Source: CAYRXM01 sp964449465 | GTDB lineage: Bacteria > Chloroflexota > Anaerolineae > JAFGEY01 | Length of the DNA: 64,000 bases | NCBI GenBank assembly: GCA_964449465.1 | Contig: CAYVBK010000020.1 | Location: 26,510-90,509 of the forward strand | Reading direction: 5' to 3' | Shown: positions 50,445-58,948 of the stretch, piece after piece | Layout: each line of letters starts with the position of its first letter | Position numbering within the stretch: the stretch's first letter is position 1 | The notes under the pieces: generated by a model | Databases searched by the model: none | What the model saw: only the letters and a program-made list of their open reading frames with translations | What the model was told of the DNA's origin: nothing | Position numbers and translations under genes: made by a program

Positions 50445-51842
50445 AACTGACCCTGGCAGCAGGGTTTTGGCTTGGGCGATCTGGGCCTGTACGGCGGCGG
50501 TGGCCGTACCGCAAGGTACGTTGCGGCGTTCGACGGCCCGGCGCATATCCAGCGCGATGTACAGGTCGGCGGCAAAGCGGGCATCTATGGCCTGATAGGC
50601 TTCCAGCGGCAGAGATTGGAGGGTGCATCCCTCAGCCTCGGCCCGGCGGATGGCCTGCCCTACCAGGTGATGGCTGGAACGAAAAGGAACGCCGCGCTCG
50701 ACCAAATAGTCGGCCAGTTCGGTGGCCAGCATACCCTCGTCCAGGGCCGCGGCCATACGGTCGGCGTGGATGTGCAAGGTGGCGATCACACCGGCGGCTA
50801 CCGGCAGCGACATAGCCAGGGTATCCAGGGCATCCAGGAGCGGCTCTTTGTCCTCTTGCAAATCCTTGTCATAGGCCGAGGGCAGTCCTTTGAGCAGGGT
50901 CAGCAGGGCAATCACATGCCCGTTCAGACGGCCGGTTTTGCCACGCAGCAGTTCCAGCGAGTCGGGGTTGCGCTTTTGGGGCATGATGCTGGAACCGGTG
51001 GTGTATCGCTCGTCTAGCGAGACAAAACCCAGCGCCGGGTTGGCCCACACGATCAGGTCTTCGGCCAGGCGGCTGAGGTGAGTTTGCATCAAGGCGGCAC
51101 AGAACAAGAACTCGACCACAAAATCGCGGTCGCTGACGGCGTCTATGCTGTTGGGGCAAATGGCGGCAAAGCCCAGCTCTTGGGCCAGGGTGTGGCAGTC
51201 TATGCCAAAGGCATTGCCCGCCAACGCCGACGCTCCCAGCGGCAGCACGGCAGTGCGCTGCCAGATGCCGTCCAACCGTTCGCGGTCGCGTTGCAGCATC
51301 CAGAAATACGACATGAGCCAATGGCTGAACAGGATGGGCTGTGCCGGCTGCACATGGGTATAACCGGGCATCAGCACATCCAGGTGCGCCTCGGCCTGAG
51401 CGATGATGGCCTGCTGCACCTGTTCCAGATCGTGTCGTATTTTTTCAATCTGCTCCATCAAGTACAGCCGGGTATCGGTAGCGACCTGGTCGTTGCGGCT
51501 GCGCCCGGTGTGCAATTTGCCGCCCAACGGGCCGACCAATTCACCCAGGCGTCGTTCGACAGCTGTGTGAATGTCTTCGTCTCCGGGTTGCAAGACAAAA
51601 TCGCCGCGCTCCCATTCCTCCAGCACCTGCGCCAGGCCAGCGATGATTTGTTCGCTTTCGGTGGAGGTGAGCAGACCGACCGCCGCCAATGCCCGCGCGT
51701 AGGCCTGGCTGGCGCGAATGTCGGCGCGGTACAGCCGCCGATCAAAGCGGATCGAGGCGTTAAACTGCTCCATCAAGGCATCGGTGGGGCCGGCAAATCG
51801 CCCGCCCCACAGCCGAAAAGGGGTGTCGGCCAGTGCGCTCAT
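50439..51842 (-). CDS. argH: Argininosuccinate lyase
   Basis: The 467-residue protein has the fumarase/lyase fold with the signature GSSIMPQKRNPD near residue 280, the substrate stretch TGRSRNDQVATD near 109, and the catalytic serine in the first of these. It splits argininosuccinate to arginine and fumarate, the last step of arginine synthesis. Its ATG shares one base with the argG stop (TGATG). The last bases, including the stop, coincide with a short repeat, so the C-terminus may be altered. Confidence 0.95.
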   Translation of the reverse strand: MSALADTPFRLWGGRFAGPTDALMEQFNASIRFDRRLYRADIRASQAYARALAAVGLLTSTESEQIIAGLAQVLEEWERGDFVLQPGDEDIHTAVERRLGELVGPLGGKLHTGRSRNDQVATDTRLYLMEQIEKIRHDLEQVQQAIIAQAEAHLDVLMPGYTHVQPAQPILFSHWLMSYFWMLQRDRERLDGIWQRTAVLPLGASALAGNAFGIDCHTLAQELGFAAICPNSIDAVSDRDFVVEFLFCAALMQTHLSRLAEDLIVWANPALGFVSLDERYTTGSSIMPQKRNPDSLELLRGKTGRLNGHVIALLTLLKGLPSAYDKDLQEDKEPLLDALDTLAMSLPVAAGVIATLHIHADRMAAALDEGMLATELADYLVERGVPFRSSHHLVGQAIRRAEAEGCTLQSLPLEAYQAIDARFAADLYIALDMRRAVERRNVPCGTATAAVQAQIAQAKTLLPGSVG

Positions 51843-53053
51843 CAGGCTTTTCCGGCCTTTTCCAGGTTGAGCAGGGCGCGCACGGTCATTGGCAGGCCAA
51901 ACAGGTTAATAAAGCCCTGCGCGTCGCTGTGCCGATATACCTCGTCGCGGCCAAAAGTAGCAAAATCCTCGCGATACAGCGAGTTGGGTGAGCGGATGCC
52001 CACATGGGTGCAGTTGCCTTTGAACAGTTTGATCTTGACCGTGCCGGTGACCGGCTCTTGGGTTTTGAGGACAAAGGCCCATAGGGCTTGGCGCAGCGGG
52101 GTGAACCACTGCCCAAAGTACACCAGCTCGGCAAAGCGGTCGGCTACCAGGTGTTTATAGTGCATGGTGTCGCGGTCGAGGCACAGGGTTTCGAGGGCCT
52201 GATGTGCCGTGTACAGGATGGTGCCGCCGGGCGTCTCGTAAATGCCGCGCGATTTCATGCCCACCAGCCGGTTTTCCACCATATCCAACCGCCCCACGCC
52301 ATGCGCACCGCCCAGTTCGTTCAGGCGGGTCAGCAAGGCCACCGGGTCCAGCCGTTCGCCGTCGAGGGCGACCGGAAAACCCTGCTCAAAGTCCAGCGAC
52401 AGGTAGGCCGGCTCATCGGGGGCCTGGTGAGGATGCACAGTGATCTGGTACACATCGTCGGGCGGGGGCTGCCAGGGGTCTTCCAGCGGGCCACCTTCAT
52501 GACTGAGGTGCCAGATGTTGCGGTCGCGGCTATAGAGGGACTTGCGCGAGGCCGTCACCGGCACGTGATGCGCTTCAGCATAGGCCAGAGCGTCTTCGCG
52601 GGAGCGGATGTGCCACTCGCGCCAGGGAGCAATGACCTTGAGGTGAGGGTTGAGGGCTTTGACGGTTAGTTCAAAGCGTACCTGATCGTTGCCTTTGCCG
52701 GTGCAGCCATGTGCGACGGCAGTGGCGCCTTCCAGTTCGGCAATCTCGACCATCTTTTTGGCCGTGATCGGGCGAGCAAACGATGTGCCGAGCAGGTATT
52801 GCCGCTCATAGATGGCTCCGGTCATCATGGTGGGAAAGGCGTAATCGCGCAAAAATTCGGCACGAATGTCCTGGATGTAGGATTTGCTGGCTCCGCTGGC
52901 GCGAGCTTTGGCCTCCAGCCCCGATAGCTCTTCACCCTGACCCAGATCGGCGGTAAAGGTGATCACCTCGCAGTCATAATTTTCTTTGAGCCAGGGGACG
53001 ATCACCGAGGTGTCCAATCCGCCGGAATAAGCCAAAACAACCTTATCTGTCAT
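51842..53053 (-). CDS. argG: Argininosuccinate synthase
   Basis: The 403-residue protein has the N-type ATP pyrophosphatase loop LAYSGGLDTSV near residue 7, HGCTGKGNDQVRFE near 114 and RDNIWHLSHEGG-type residues near 176. It joins citrulline and aspartate. AGGAGA precedes the ATG at 53053; the frame is open to 53158 but that overlaps the hicB-like gene. It lies eight bases after that gene and overlaps argH, forming an operon controlled by the long leader at 53302-53655. Confidence 0.95.
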   Translation of the reverse strand: MTDKVVLAYSGGLDTSVIVPWLKENYDCEVITFTADLGQGEELSGLEAKARASGASKSYIQDIRAEFLRDYAFPTMMTGAIYERQYLLGTSFARPITAKKMVEIAELEGATAVAHGCTGKGNDQVRFELTVKALNPHLKVIAPWREWHIRSREDALAYAEAHHVPVTASRKSLYSRDRNIWHLSHEGGPLEDPWQPPPDDVYQITVHPHQAPDEPAYLSLDFEQGFPVALDGERLDPVALLTRLNELGGAHGVGRLDMVENRLVGMKSRGIYETPGGTILYTAHQALETLCLDRDTMHYKHLVADRFAELVYFGQWFTPLRQALWAFVLKTQEPVTGTVKIKLFKGNCTHVGIRSPNSLYREDFATFGRDEVYRHSDAQGFINLFGLPMTVRALLNLEKAGKA

Positions 53054-53061
53054 ATTGTCTC

Positions 53062-53301
53062 CTAAATTTGCACTGAAATCTCTTGTACCATCACCGGTGA
53101 CAGCGAAGCGGTCTGGGGGATGGGGGCGCCGTTTTCGAGCATGTTCCAACAATAGCATTGAGCAGCGGCCATGGCTTTGCGGGCCGCTTCCTGGGCGGTG
53201 GGGCCGGTGCTATAGCAGCCGGGCAACAACGGCACGGCGGCCCAATAGTGGCCTTCCTGGGTTTGCTTGATCATGACTTCAAATTGATACGTTTTCGACA
53301 T
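53062..53301 (-). CDS. HicB-like small protein
   Basis: The 79-residue protein has the HicB-type partial RNase-H fold: YQFEVMIKQTQEGHYWAAVPLLPGCYSTGPT, then a short helix with AQEAARKAM. Standard HicB antitoxins have a partner HicA toxin and often a C-terminal DNA-binding domain; neither is present. It may be a stand-alone regulator. GAGGAGGA lies before the ATG. It is the first gene of the argG-argH operon, downstream of two attenuator-like terminators. Confidence 0.75.
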   Translation of the reverse strand: MSKTYQFEVMIKQTQEGHYWAAVPLLPGCYSTGPTAQEAARKAMAAAQCYCWNMLENGAPIPQTASLSPVMVQEISVQI

Positions 53302-53324
53302 GGGGTCCTCCTCTGGTCAAATAA

Positions 53325-53366
53325 ACAAAAAACAGCCGACTCTCCTGCTGGGGAGCCGGCTGTTTT
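53325..53366 (-). terminator. Second leader terminator (B) of the arginine operon
   Basis: On the minus strand AACAGCCGGCTCCCC pairs with GGAGAGTCGGCTGTT (one mismatch, one G-T pair) around a four-base loop, followed by six T. It lies 24 bases before the hicB-like start and follows Arg-rich leader ORF B. Confidence 0.85.
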
Positions 53367-53402
53367 GGCTACAGTGACAAAGCAGCGCGTCGCGATCCAG
53401 AC

Positions 53403-53465
53403 TCAGGAGTCGGATGGGCGGCGCTGTCGTCGGTTATGGATTTGCCAATTCATACCAGGTTTCAT
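53403..53465 (-). CDS. Putative arginine leader peptide B
   Basis: A 20-codon minus-strand ORF from the ATG at 53465 to the TGA at 53403 contains HNRRQRRPS, with four arginine codons (CGA CGA CAG CGC CGC). AGGT lies six bases before the ATG; an internal ATG at 53453 is also possible. The ORF sits between terminators A and B, where a ribosome stalled on Arg codons could alter folding of terminator B. Evidence is positional and codon-based. Confidence 0.6.
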   Translation of the reverse strand: MKPGMNWQIHNRRQRRPSDS

Positions 53466-53474
53466 CGTTGACCT

Positions 53475-53508
53475 AAAAAAAACAGCTCTCCTGGTCTGGA
53501 GAGCTGTT
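53475..53508 (-). terminator. First leader terminator (A) of the arginine operon
   Basis: On the minus strand AACAGCTCTCC and GGAGAGCTGTT form a perfect 11-bp stem with a six-base loop, followed by eight T. It lies 29 bases after the stop of leader ORF A. Confidence 0.88.
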
Positions 53509-53536
53509 AGAGTGTTTTTGTCAAGACGCGTCAGAC

Positions 53537-53608
53537 TCAACAACCCAGACACAGAATGGGGTTGGCTGTGCATCGTCGTCGGTTGAGGCCGTTCCACAAA
53601 TTCCACAT
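53537..53608 (-). CDS. Putative arginine leader peptide A
   Basis: A 23-codon ORF from the ATG at 53608 to the TGA at 53537 contains LNRRRCTAN, with three consecutive CGA codons. AAGGTGG lies five bases before the ATG, and the predicted transcript start is only ~13 nt upstream, as in classical attenuator leaders. Terminator A follows. Leader B downstream shares the AACCGACGAC core and a TGAGTCTG segment, so the two units look like a duplication. Confidence 0.65.
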   Translation of the reverse strand: MWNLWNGLNRRRCTANPILCLGC

Positions 53609-53627
53609 ATTTTCCACCTTGCTCTTG

Positions 53628-53655
53628 AGTATATGCAAAATTTTAGTTTTGTCAA
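53628..53655 (-). promoter_or_regulatory. Promoter of the arginine operon leader
   Basis: On the minus strand TTGACA (53655-53650) and TATACT (53633-53628) are 16 bp apart. Transcription would begin near 53621, next to the ribosome site of leader ORF A. From here to 53748 I see only part of a common repeat (CTCAGCGTCTCTGCG at 53686) and TTTTTTCAGCGG, possibly a relic end of the palindromic element. Confidence 0.82.
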
Positions 53656-53748
53656 CTGACCCAATGGTCACGTAAACCGTCTTCCTCAGCGTCTCTGCGC
53701 CGAGTTTTTTCAGCGGACTCAAGGATAGGAAACAGAGATGGTCGGCTA

Positions 53749-56700
53749 TTAATACATGGCGCGCACGCTCGTGCGGCCGCTGACCGGCGGCAGTTCGACA
53801 TCGCCGCGCTCGGTATCCCAATCATAATGTGGGCAGCCGTTCACCTCGACGGCGCGGATGGGGCGATTGTGCGGGTGCCGAAAGCGCAGCAGCATCCGGC
53901 GCGGGGCGCAGCGCAGGTCGAGTTCGATTTCGGCCTCGATCTGATCGGCCTGGGGATGCGGGTGATAGGTCACCGAGACCAGGCCGGCCGGAGTGCAGAG
54001 CCGCTCGGCGCCAAAGGGCTCGTCGCTGGCGAACCAGGCGCGCGGGATGGCCCGGCCGAGGTGCAGCAGGTCGTTTCGCTCATAGACAAACATGTAGGCC
54101 AGCCATTTCATGGCGTTGGATTGATCGCTGGTTTTGAACGGCGCGGCATTGGGAAAGCCCAGCACCGGTTGGGGATGCTCGATCATGGCCTGAACTTCGG
54201 GGCGATAGCAGGCGGCCCAGGCATTGAAAAACATCCATAAATAGATTTCGATTTCGTCACGGTCGAGGTGTGGCAGCAGGCCGGCCAGCAGGTTGGGCTG
54301 CGCCGAAAACCCGCCGCAGTCGAACCATTGCGTCTGGGGGTCGTCTATGGTGTAGCCAAACGGCGGGTTCATGTAGCGAGTGTCGAGATAATCGTCGAGG
54401 ATCCAGCCGGCCTCACGGCTTTCGGGCGCATAGAGGCCAGAAATGAGCAGGTAGACCGATCCTTCCAACACTTCGCGAATCCAGCCGTAATCGCGGCCGC
54501 GGCAGTACAGGCGCGAGGGATAGTGTGGGATCCAGCGGCCGTCGCGCAGGCGGATCAAGGGGCTGTGCCGGCGCGCCGTTTCAAATCCACAGATCAGGTC
54601 GCGCCGATAGGCCTGGGCCTCCTGGCGCAGACGAGTTGCATCTGGGTGGCCGTAACGTTCCAGAGCGGCGGCGGCGGCATCCAGTCCGCGCCAGGTGAGG
54701 CAGTTGGTGCTGAGCCAGTAGAAAAAATCATCTACGTCTTCCAGCGCGCCGGCAGGCAAAAAGCCGCGCTCCCAGCCGCGCGAGTGCGGCAGTTCGCCGA
54801 GGGTTTGCTGTCTCTGGCGGATGATCCATTCGGCGCCGCGCAGCACGTTTTCGACGACCTGGGCGAACCACGGGCGGTCATCGGTGTGCAAATAGTGCTG
54901 CGCCAGATACCACAGCGCCCAGCCGTGATGTTGATTGTAGCTCTGGCCGGATTCCAGGCCGCCGGCGCCAAAGAACACTCCTTCGTTGTCGCTGAATCGC
55001 CCGGTCAGCCCCACTGTTCCCTGATAGCGCGTCCATACGGCCAGCCGTCGCCGCACCTGATCCACCAGCCCGCGCTGCTCCAATTCCTGGATGATCATCA
55101 CCGACTCGTTGGTATAGTTGCCATAGGTGGTGGGGGCCACCGAGGTGTTGACAATGCCCGATCCGTCGGGGTGACCGAGGTCGGTCATCAGCACGATGGG
55201 CAGGTGACCGGCATAGGCGGCATTGAGGTGTGGGTCGGGGGTGTGGATTTGGGCGCCCTGGCGACCGACGGCGCGCCAATACTGCGCCATGTCGGCATAG
55301 CAGCGATCCCATTCCAATCCACACAGGGCCTCCAACTCGGCTGCTGATTCCAGGGCGATGTAGGGGATGCGCAGCAGCAGCACACAGCGCTCGCCGGGCT
55401 GAAGCGTTTTGCTGAAATGCACCGCGTCGGCAATCTCTGTCGTTTCCATATCCGTCTCAAAGGCCAGCCGCAGCACCGCCGCGCCCTTGAACTCGCCCAT
55501 CAGCCGGTCGCCCGACACGGCCAATTTTTCGCGTTGGCACAGCGGCACCAGGGTGTCGGTTTGGGTGCGCTGCTCGTGGGCCAACTCGTCGCGGCGATTG
55601 ATCGCCCGTGCGGCCTGAGGGCTGTAGGCCAGTGGCAGCCGGGCCGTGGCCGGGCGGTCGCCGATGTTTTCAAAGGTCAGGCGCACCATCGCCACGATGG
55701 TCTCGTCGGGGGCCGGCTCGCCAGCCAGGATGGATTGGCGCAGCGGCACGGCAAAGCACTGCTGTAGCACCTGCACCTGGTCGCGGCAGAATTGTTGACG
55801 GTAGGCCATCACTGGCCAGCCGTCGGTGTGCCGTTCTTGGGCGATCCAGCGGTCCAACCCGAACATGATCCGGGCGTTTCCGTCGTTTTTCCAACGCGGC
55901 GTGTCATGGCCGGGTGGGTTCAATACCGGCCAGGCGGTCAGTTGCAGGTCGCCGCACGGCTCGATCCAGAATTTTTGGCGGGCGTGCGTGCAGCCAAAGC
56001 AATAGGGGATGGGGTGAGGGCGCGGTTGGCCGTTCATCGCGCCGGCCAGCGATTGTTCGGGGCGGGCCGACACCTGCTGGGCGATGGTGCGGCGGCCTTG
56101 TATGCGGGCGTGGTATTGGGCAAAGGTTTCAGGATCGTCGGCGCGGGTGATATAGATGCCGGCCTCGGCAAACCAGATCGGCCCCTCGGACTCCAGGGCG
56201 GTCAGCGAGATGGTAAAGGCATCCTGGTCCAGGGTGAACAGCAGGTGGCCGTCATCGTGTGCATAGCGATGGGCGGGATGCATGTGTTCGATTTCAAGCT
56301 CAAAGGAGGCCGGGGCGGCGCCGACATAAATTTGCCCATTCTCCACTGCGACGCCGGGGTCGGTGATGACCCGACGCACCAGGGCATTATAGCCGGATAT
56401 TGCGATGTGGGTGGAGGGAGTGCGTTGGCCGGCGTGCAGTTCGACTCGCAGGATGCTGCGGGCGGGCTGTGAGCGGGTCAAGACGCGTATAGCGCGGATG
56501 GGCGTATCATGTCCAACCACCCGCAGGCCAACCGTGCGACGAAAGGTCACATTGTACCGTTCAGCATCGGAAAATTCGGTCATCTCGTCGCTTAGCGGTC
56601 GAAAGGTGAATTGCAGCGTGTCGGGCGTGGGGCGGGCGACATGGACGGCGGCGTCTATCCATAGTGGGGTAAACAGATCGTCCATGCGCTCCCAGCCAAA

Positions 56701-56913
56701 ACGCATCGGGCGTGCCAGGTCGAGGTCGCCGGGCCGCTCGATGCGGCTGTGCGGCCACACCTTGCGCATATATTCCAGCCGGACAGCAGGTGGGACTGCA
56801 TCGGCAAAAACCACCTCGACCATGTCTATGTCGCGCGCCTCTTCAAAGCGCAACTCGTTGGCCGGGTGATTGGGCAGGGCGAACGGAGCAATGTCAAATC
56901 GGGGCATTTCCAA
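53749..56913 (-). CDS. Large six-hairpin glycosidase-like protein
   Basis: The 1054-residue protein has a beta-rich N-terminal half and an (alpha/alpha)6-type C-terminal half (about 560-960), with repeated aromatic helices (WALWYLAQHYLHTDDRPWF near 680, FFYWLSTNCLTWRGLDAA near 742, CRGRDYGWIREVLEGSVYLL near 820). This is the general shape of clan GH-L and related six-hairpin glycosidases. There is no signal peptide, so it acts inside the cell or is an orphan. Acidic residues in the helical half may be catalytic, but no family signature is clear. AAGGAG lies before the ATG and touches a palindromic element. Confidence 0.6.
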   Translation of the reverse strand: MEMPRFDIAPFALPNHPANELRFEEARDIDMVEVVFADAVPPAVRLEYMRKVWPHSRIERPGDLDLARPMRFGWERMDDLFTPLWIDAAVHVARPTPDTLQFTFRPLSDEMTEFSDAERYNVTFRRTVGLRVVGHDTPIRAIRVLTRSQPARSILRVELHAGQRTPSTHIAISGYNALVRRVITDPGVAVENGQIYVGAAPASFELEIEHMHPAHRYAHDDGHLLFTLDQDAFTISLTALESEGPIWFAEAGIYITRADDPETFAQYHARIQGRRTIAQQVSARPEQSLAGAMNGQPRPHPIPYCFGCTHARQKFWIEPCGDLQLTAWPVLNPPGHDTPRWKNDGNARIMFGLDRWIAQERHTDGWPVMAYRQQFCRDQVQVLQQCFAVPLRQSILAGEPAPDETIVAMVRLTFENIGDRPATARLPLAYSPQAARAINRRDELAHEQRTQTDTLVPLCQREKLAVSGDRLMGEFKGAAVLRLAFETDMETTEIADAVHFSKTLQPGERCVLLLRIPYIALESAAELEALCGLEWDRCYADMAQYWRAVGRQGAQIHTPDPHLNAAYAGHLPIVLMTDLGHPDGSGIVNTSVAPTTYGNYTNESVMIIQELEQRGLVDQVRRRLAVWTRYQGTVGLTGRFSDNEGVFFGAGGLESGQSYNQHHGWALWYLAQHYLHTDDRPWFAQVVENVLRGAEWIIRQRQQTLGELPHSRGWERGFLPAGALEDVDDFFYWLSTNCLTWRGLDAAAAALERYGHPDATRLRQEAQAYRRDLICGFETARRHSPLIRLRDGRWIPHYPSRLYCRGRDYGWIREVLEGSVYLLISGLYAPESREAGWILDDYLDTRYMNPPFGYTIDDPQTQWFDCGGFSAQPNLLAGLLPHLDRDEIEIYLWMFFNAWAACYRPEVQAMIEHPQPVLGFPNAAPFKTSDQSNAMKWLAYMFVYERNDLLHLGRAIPRAWFASDEPFGAERLCTPAGLVSVTYHPHPQADQIEAEIELDLRCAPRRMLLRFRHPHNRPIRAVEVNGCPHYDWDTERGDVELPPVSGRTSVRAMY

Positions 56914-56916
56914 CTC

Positions 56917-57054
56917 CTTGCAGGCTGCTGAAAAAGTCTATTTTTACCACAAAGGGCACCGAGAACACCAAGGTTTACGATGCTTTTGATCTGCTAGAAA
57001 CACTTGGTGTCCTTTGTGTCTTGGTGGTGAGAGGGGTTTTCAGCACGTTTCTTG
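56917..57054 (+). mobile_element. MITE-like palindromic element, copy 5 (~138 bp)
   Basis: It runs from CTTGCAGGCTGCTGAAAAAG to TTTTCAGCACGTTTCTTG; the CTAGGAG ends are mutated. It supplies the TGA stop and last codons of the UROD-like gene on one side and lies against the ribosome site of the glycosidase gene on the other. Confidence 0.7.
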
Positions 57055-58152
57055 ACGTCCTTGATTGATAAAAATGTCAATGTGTTCAGGGGGGGTGCCG
57101 AGGATCAGCGGTGAGCCGTTGGCCAGGACAAATGACCCTGCGGCGGCAGCAGCGAGTTGTCGGCGGGCGGCATCCTGAATGGCTTGAGGGCTGCCGTGCA
57201 AGAGCAGCGCGCTGTCGAGATTGCCGAACAAACAGATGTCGGGACGCAGCATGCGCCGAATCTCGACCGGGTCAAGGGCAAAGTGCTTTTTGTCTTCTTC
57301 GATCATCAGCCCGGCCATATCCAGGCTGTTGATCAGATGCATGTTGGGGCGCACGTCGCCGAGCCAGTAGCCGATGGGCAGGATGCCGATCTGACGCACC
57401 TGACGGTAGAACCAGCGGCGGGCGTCGCCCTCCAGCCGTTCATGCATGGCTGGCGAGAGGACATCCAGGCTGAACGGAAAGCCCTCGGATATGATATAGG
57501 CGTGGGCGCCGGCGACGTGGGCGGCACGCACCACGTTCAAAAAGCGTTCGCAGTCCTTAAAAATGTGATAGGCTACCAGATCGGGCTTTTCGATGCAGGC
57601 CAGGGCCATTTCTTGAAACGAATAGCAGGGGATCCAACCGGGCGTGCCGTCGTTGACGGCAATCAGCACGCGGTCGCCATACATGTCGGCCAGCCGTTCC
57701 AGATGCTCAAACCGTCCGCCGGCCAGGATTTGGTCTACCGTTTCGGTCGCGGCGGCGTGATACTCGTCAATGGTGGCCCTGGATTCCAGGCGGAAGGGCG
57801 GGAGGTCGGGCGGAGCGATGTCGCTGTCATCGGCGAGGCCATAGTCGGGGCGTATTTCGATCCAGCGCGTGTTGTCGCGGCTGCGCAACAAGGCGCGCTG
57901 CCCGTCTATGCGGCGGGGGCGCAGCCACAGTTCGCGCCGCCCGGCCGATCCCAGGTGAATCCAGTCGGGGCGAAATCGTTCGTAAAAGGCGCGTTCGATC
58001 TCGGCCAGCTCTTCGCCGCCCTGATAGTATTGGAATTGGGGGTTGTAGCCGGCCCAGGCCACTTTGTAATCGCCCCAACTGTGCAGTACCACCGGCGGAG
58101 CGTCGGTGTGTTGCCCACTCAACACGCGGAGCATGCGTTCCAGAGATGTCAT
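57040..58152 (-). CDS. Uroporphyrinogen-decarboxylase-superfamily protein
   Basis: The 370-residue TIM-barrel protein resembles the UROD/methyltransferase superfamily (TSLERMLRVLSGQHTDAPPVV at the start, ISEGFPFSLDVLSPAMHE near 216, LINSLDMAGLMIEEDKK near 270, LFGNLDSALLLHGSP near 303). Close relatives include cobamide-dependent methyltransferases as well as HemE; the HemE-specific arginines at the start are not evident, so heme synthesis is not assumed. The C-terminal codons and TGA lie inside a palindromic element, so the protein end is derived from it. Confidence 0.7.
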   Translation of the reverse strand: MTSLERMLRVLSGQHTDAPPVVLHSWGDYKVAWAGYNPQFQYYQGGEELAEIERAFYERFRPDWIHLGSAGRRELWLRPRRIDGQRALLRSRDNTRWIEIRPDYGLADDSDIAPPDLPPFRLESRATIDEYHAAATETVDQILAGGRFEHLERLADMYGDRVLIAVNDGTPGWIPCYSFQEMALACIEKPDLVAYHIFKDCERFLNVVRAAHVAGAHAYIISEGFPFSLDVLSPAMHERLEGDARRWFYRQVRQIGILPIGYWLGDVRPNMHLINSLDMAGLMIEEDKKHFALDPVEIRRMLRPDICLFGNLDSALLLHGSPQAIQDAARRQLAAAAAGSFVLANGSPLILGTPPEHIDIFINQGRQETC

Positions 58153-58168
58153 AGATTTCCTCTTTGCT

Positions 58169-58939
58169 CTATGGATATTGCCCGATCAGGGCGGCCTCGG
58201 CCAGGCGGATGTGATGGAGGTCGTGCAGGGCCATTCCCTGCAAGACGCCGCCCACCGTTCGCTGTCCAAAATCTACATCGGAGGTGTCGCGCCGCAGGGC
58301 GTCGGCGGTCAGATCGGCCAAAAAGGCCTGCATACCGGTATGGATGTCATCCCAGGCCGCCCAAATCTCGTCCAGGTTTTCGCTGGGCCGACTGCCTGCA
58401 CCGGCAAAGGCTGGATGGTCGGCTAAAAAGCTGGACAGCAGTCCCAAGCCGGTCCAAGGGCGGTCGTTGCGCAGGATCCAGCGATTGAGGTACATATCTT
58501 CGGCAAAGACCAGGTGACGCAGGTGTTCCAGGGCAGACCACTTGTCTGGTCGGGGGCGGGCGGTCAGGCAGGCCGGGTCGGCGGCATAGAGGGTCTGGCG
58601 AAAGCGGGCGCGCAGGTCGTCTAGCCGCGCCATCACCTGGCCGACGCTGGTCGGATCGAACGGGTCGCTCATGCGCAGAGCTGCTCGCTGCGGGTCGCGG
58701 CGATCCAGTTCGGCTTCGATCAGCGGGTAAATGTCAATGCCGTGCACCATCAGGCCGCGAATGGCACAGCTTTCGATGCGCAGCCCCGCCAGGTTGGCCT
58801 CGCGGATGGTGGCCTGGCCGAGGTTGACATTGCTAAACAGAGCCTCGCCCAGATTCACGTCGTCGAACACGGCGCCGGCCAGGTTGAGATGACGGAACGT
58901 GGCGCCGGATAGATTGCGATACTCGAAAATTTCGGTCAT
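58169..58939 (-). CDS. Pentapeptide-repeat protein fused to a DinB-like domain
   Basis: The 256-residue protein begins with about ten pentapeptide repeats (NLSGATFRHLNLAGAVFDDV pattern to residue ~60), a right-handed beta-helix. It then has a DinB/YfiT-like four-helix bundle (about 95-256) with the histidines HLRHLVFAED near 138 and HDLHHIRLAE near 238 that would bind a metal. The DinB fold occurs in thiol-dependent S-transferases. The fusion is unusual. It lies 9 bp after a DUF5680 gene in a four-gene run. Confidence 0.72.
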   Translation of the reverse strand: MTEIFEYRNLSGATFRHLNLAGAVFDDVNLGEALFSNVNLGQATIREANLAGLRIESCAIRGLMVHGIDIYPLIEAELDRRDPQRAALRMSDPFDPTSVGQVMARLDDLRARFRQTLYAADPACLTARPRPDKWSALEHLRHLVFAEDMYLNRWILRNDRPWTGLGLLSSFLADHPAFAGAGSRPSENLDEIWAAWDDIHTGMQAFLADLTADALRRDTSDVDFGQRTVGGVLQGMALHDLHHIRLAEAALIGQYP

Positions 58940-58948
58940 TTGTTCTCC

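Noticed and set aside
53681..53725. A seventh copy of the palindromic element
   Set aside because: Only TTTTTTCAGCGG and a common CTCAGCGTCTCTGCG repeat are present; the arms and CTAGGAG ends are missing.
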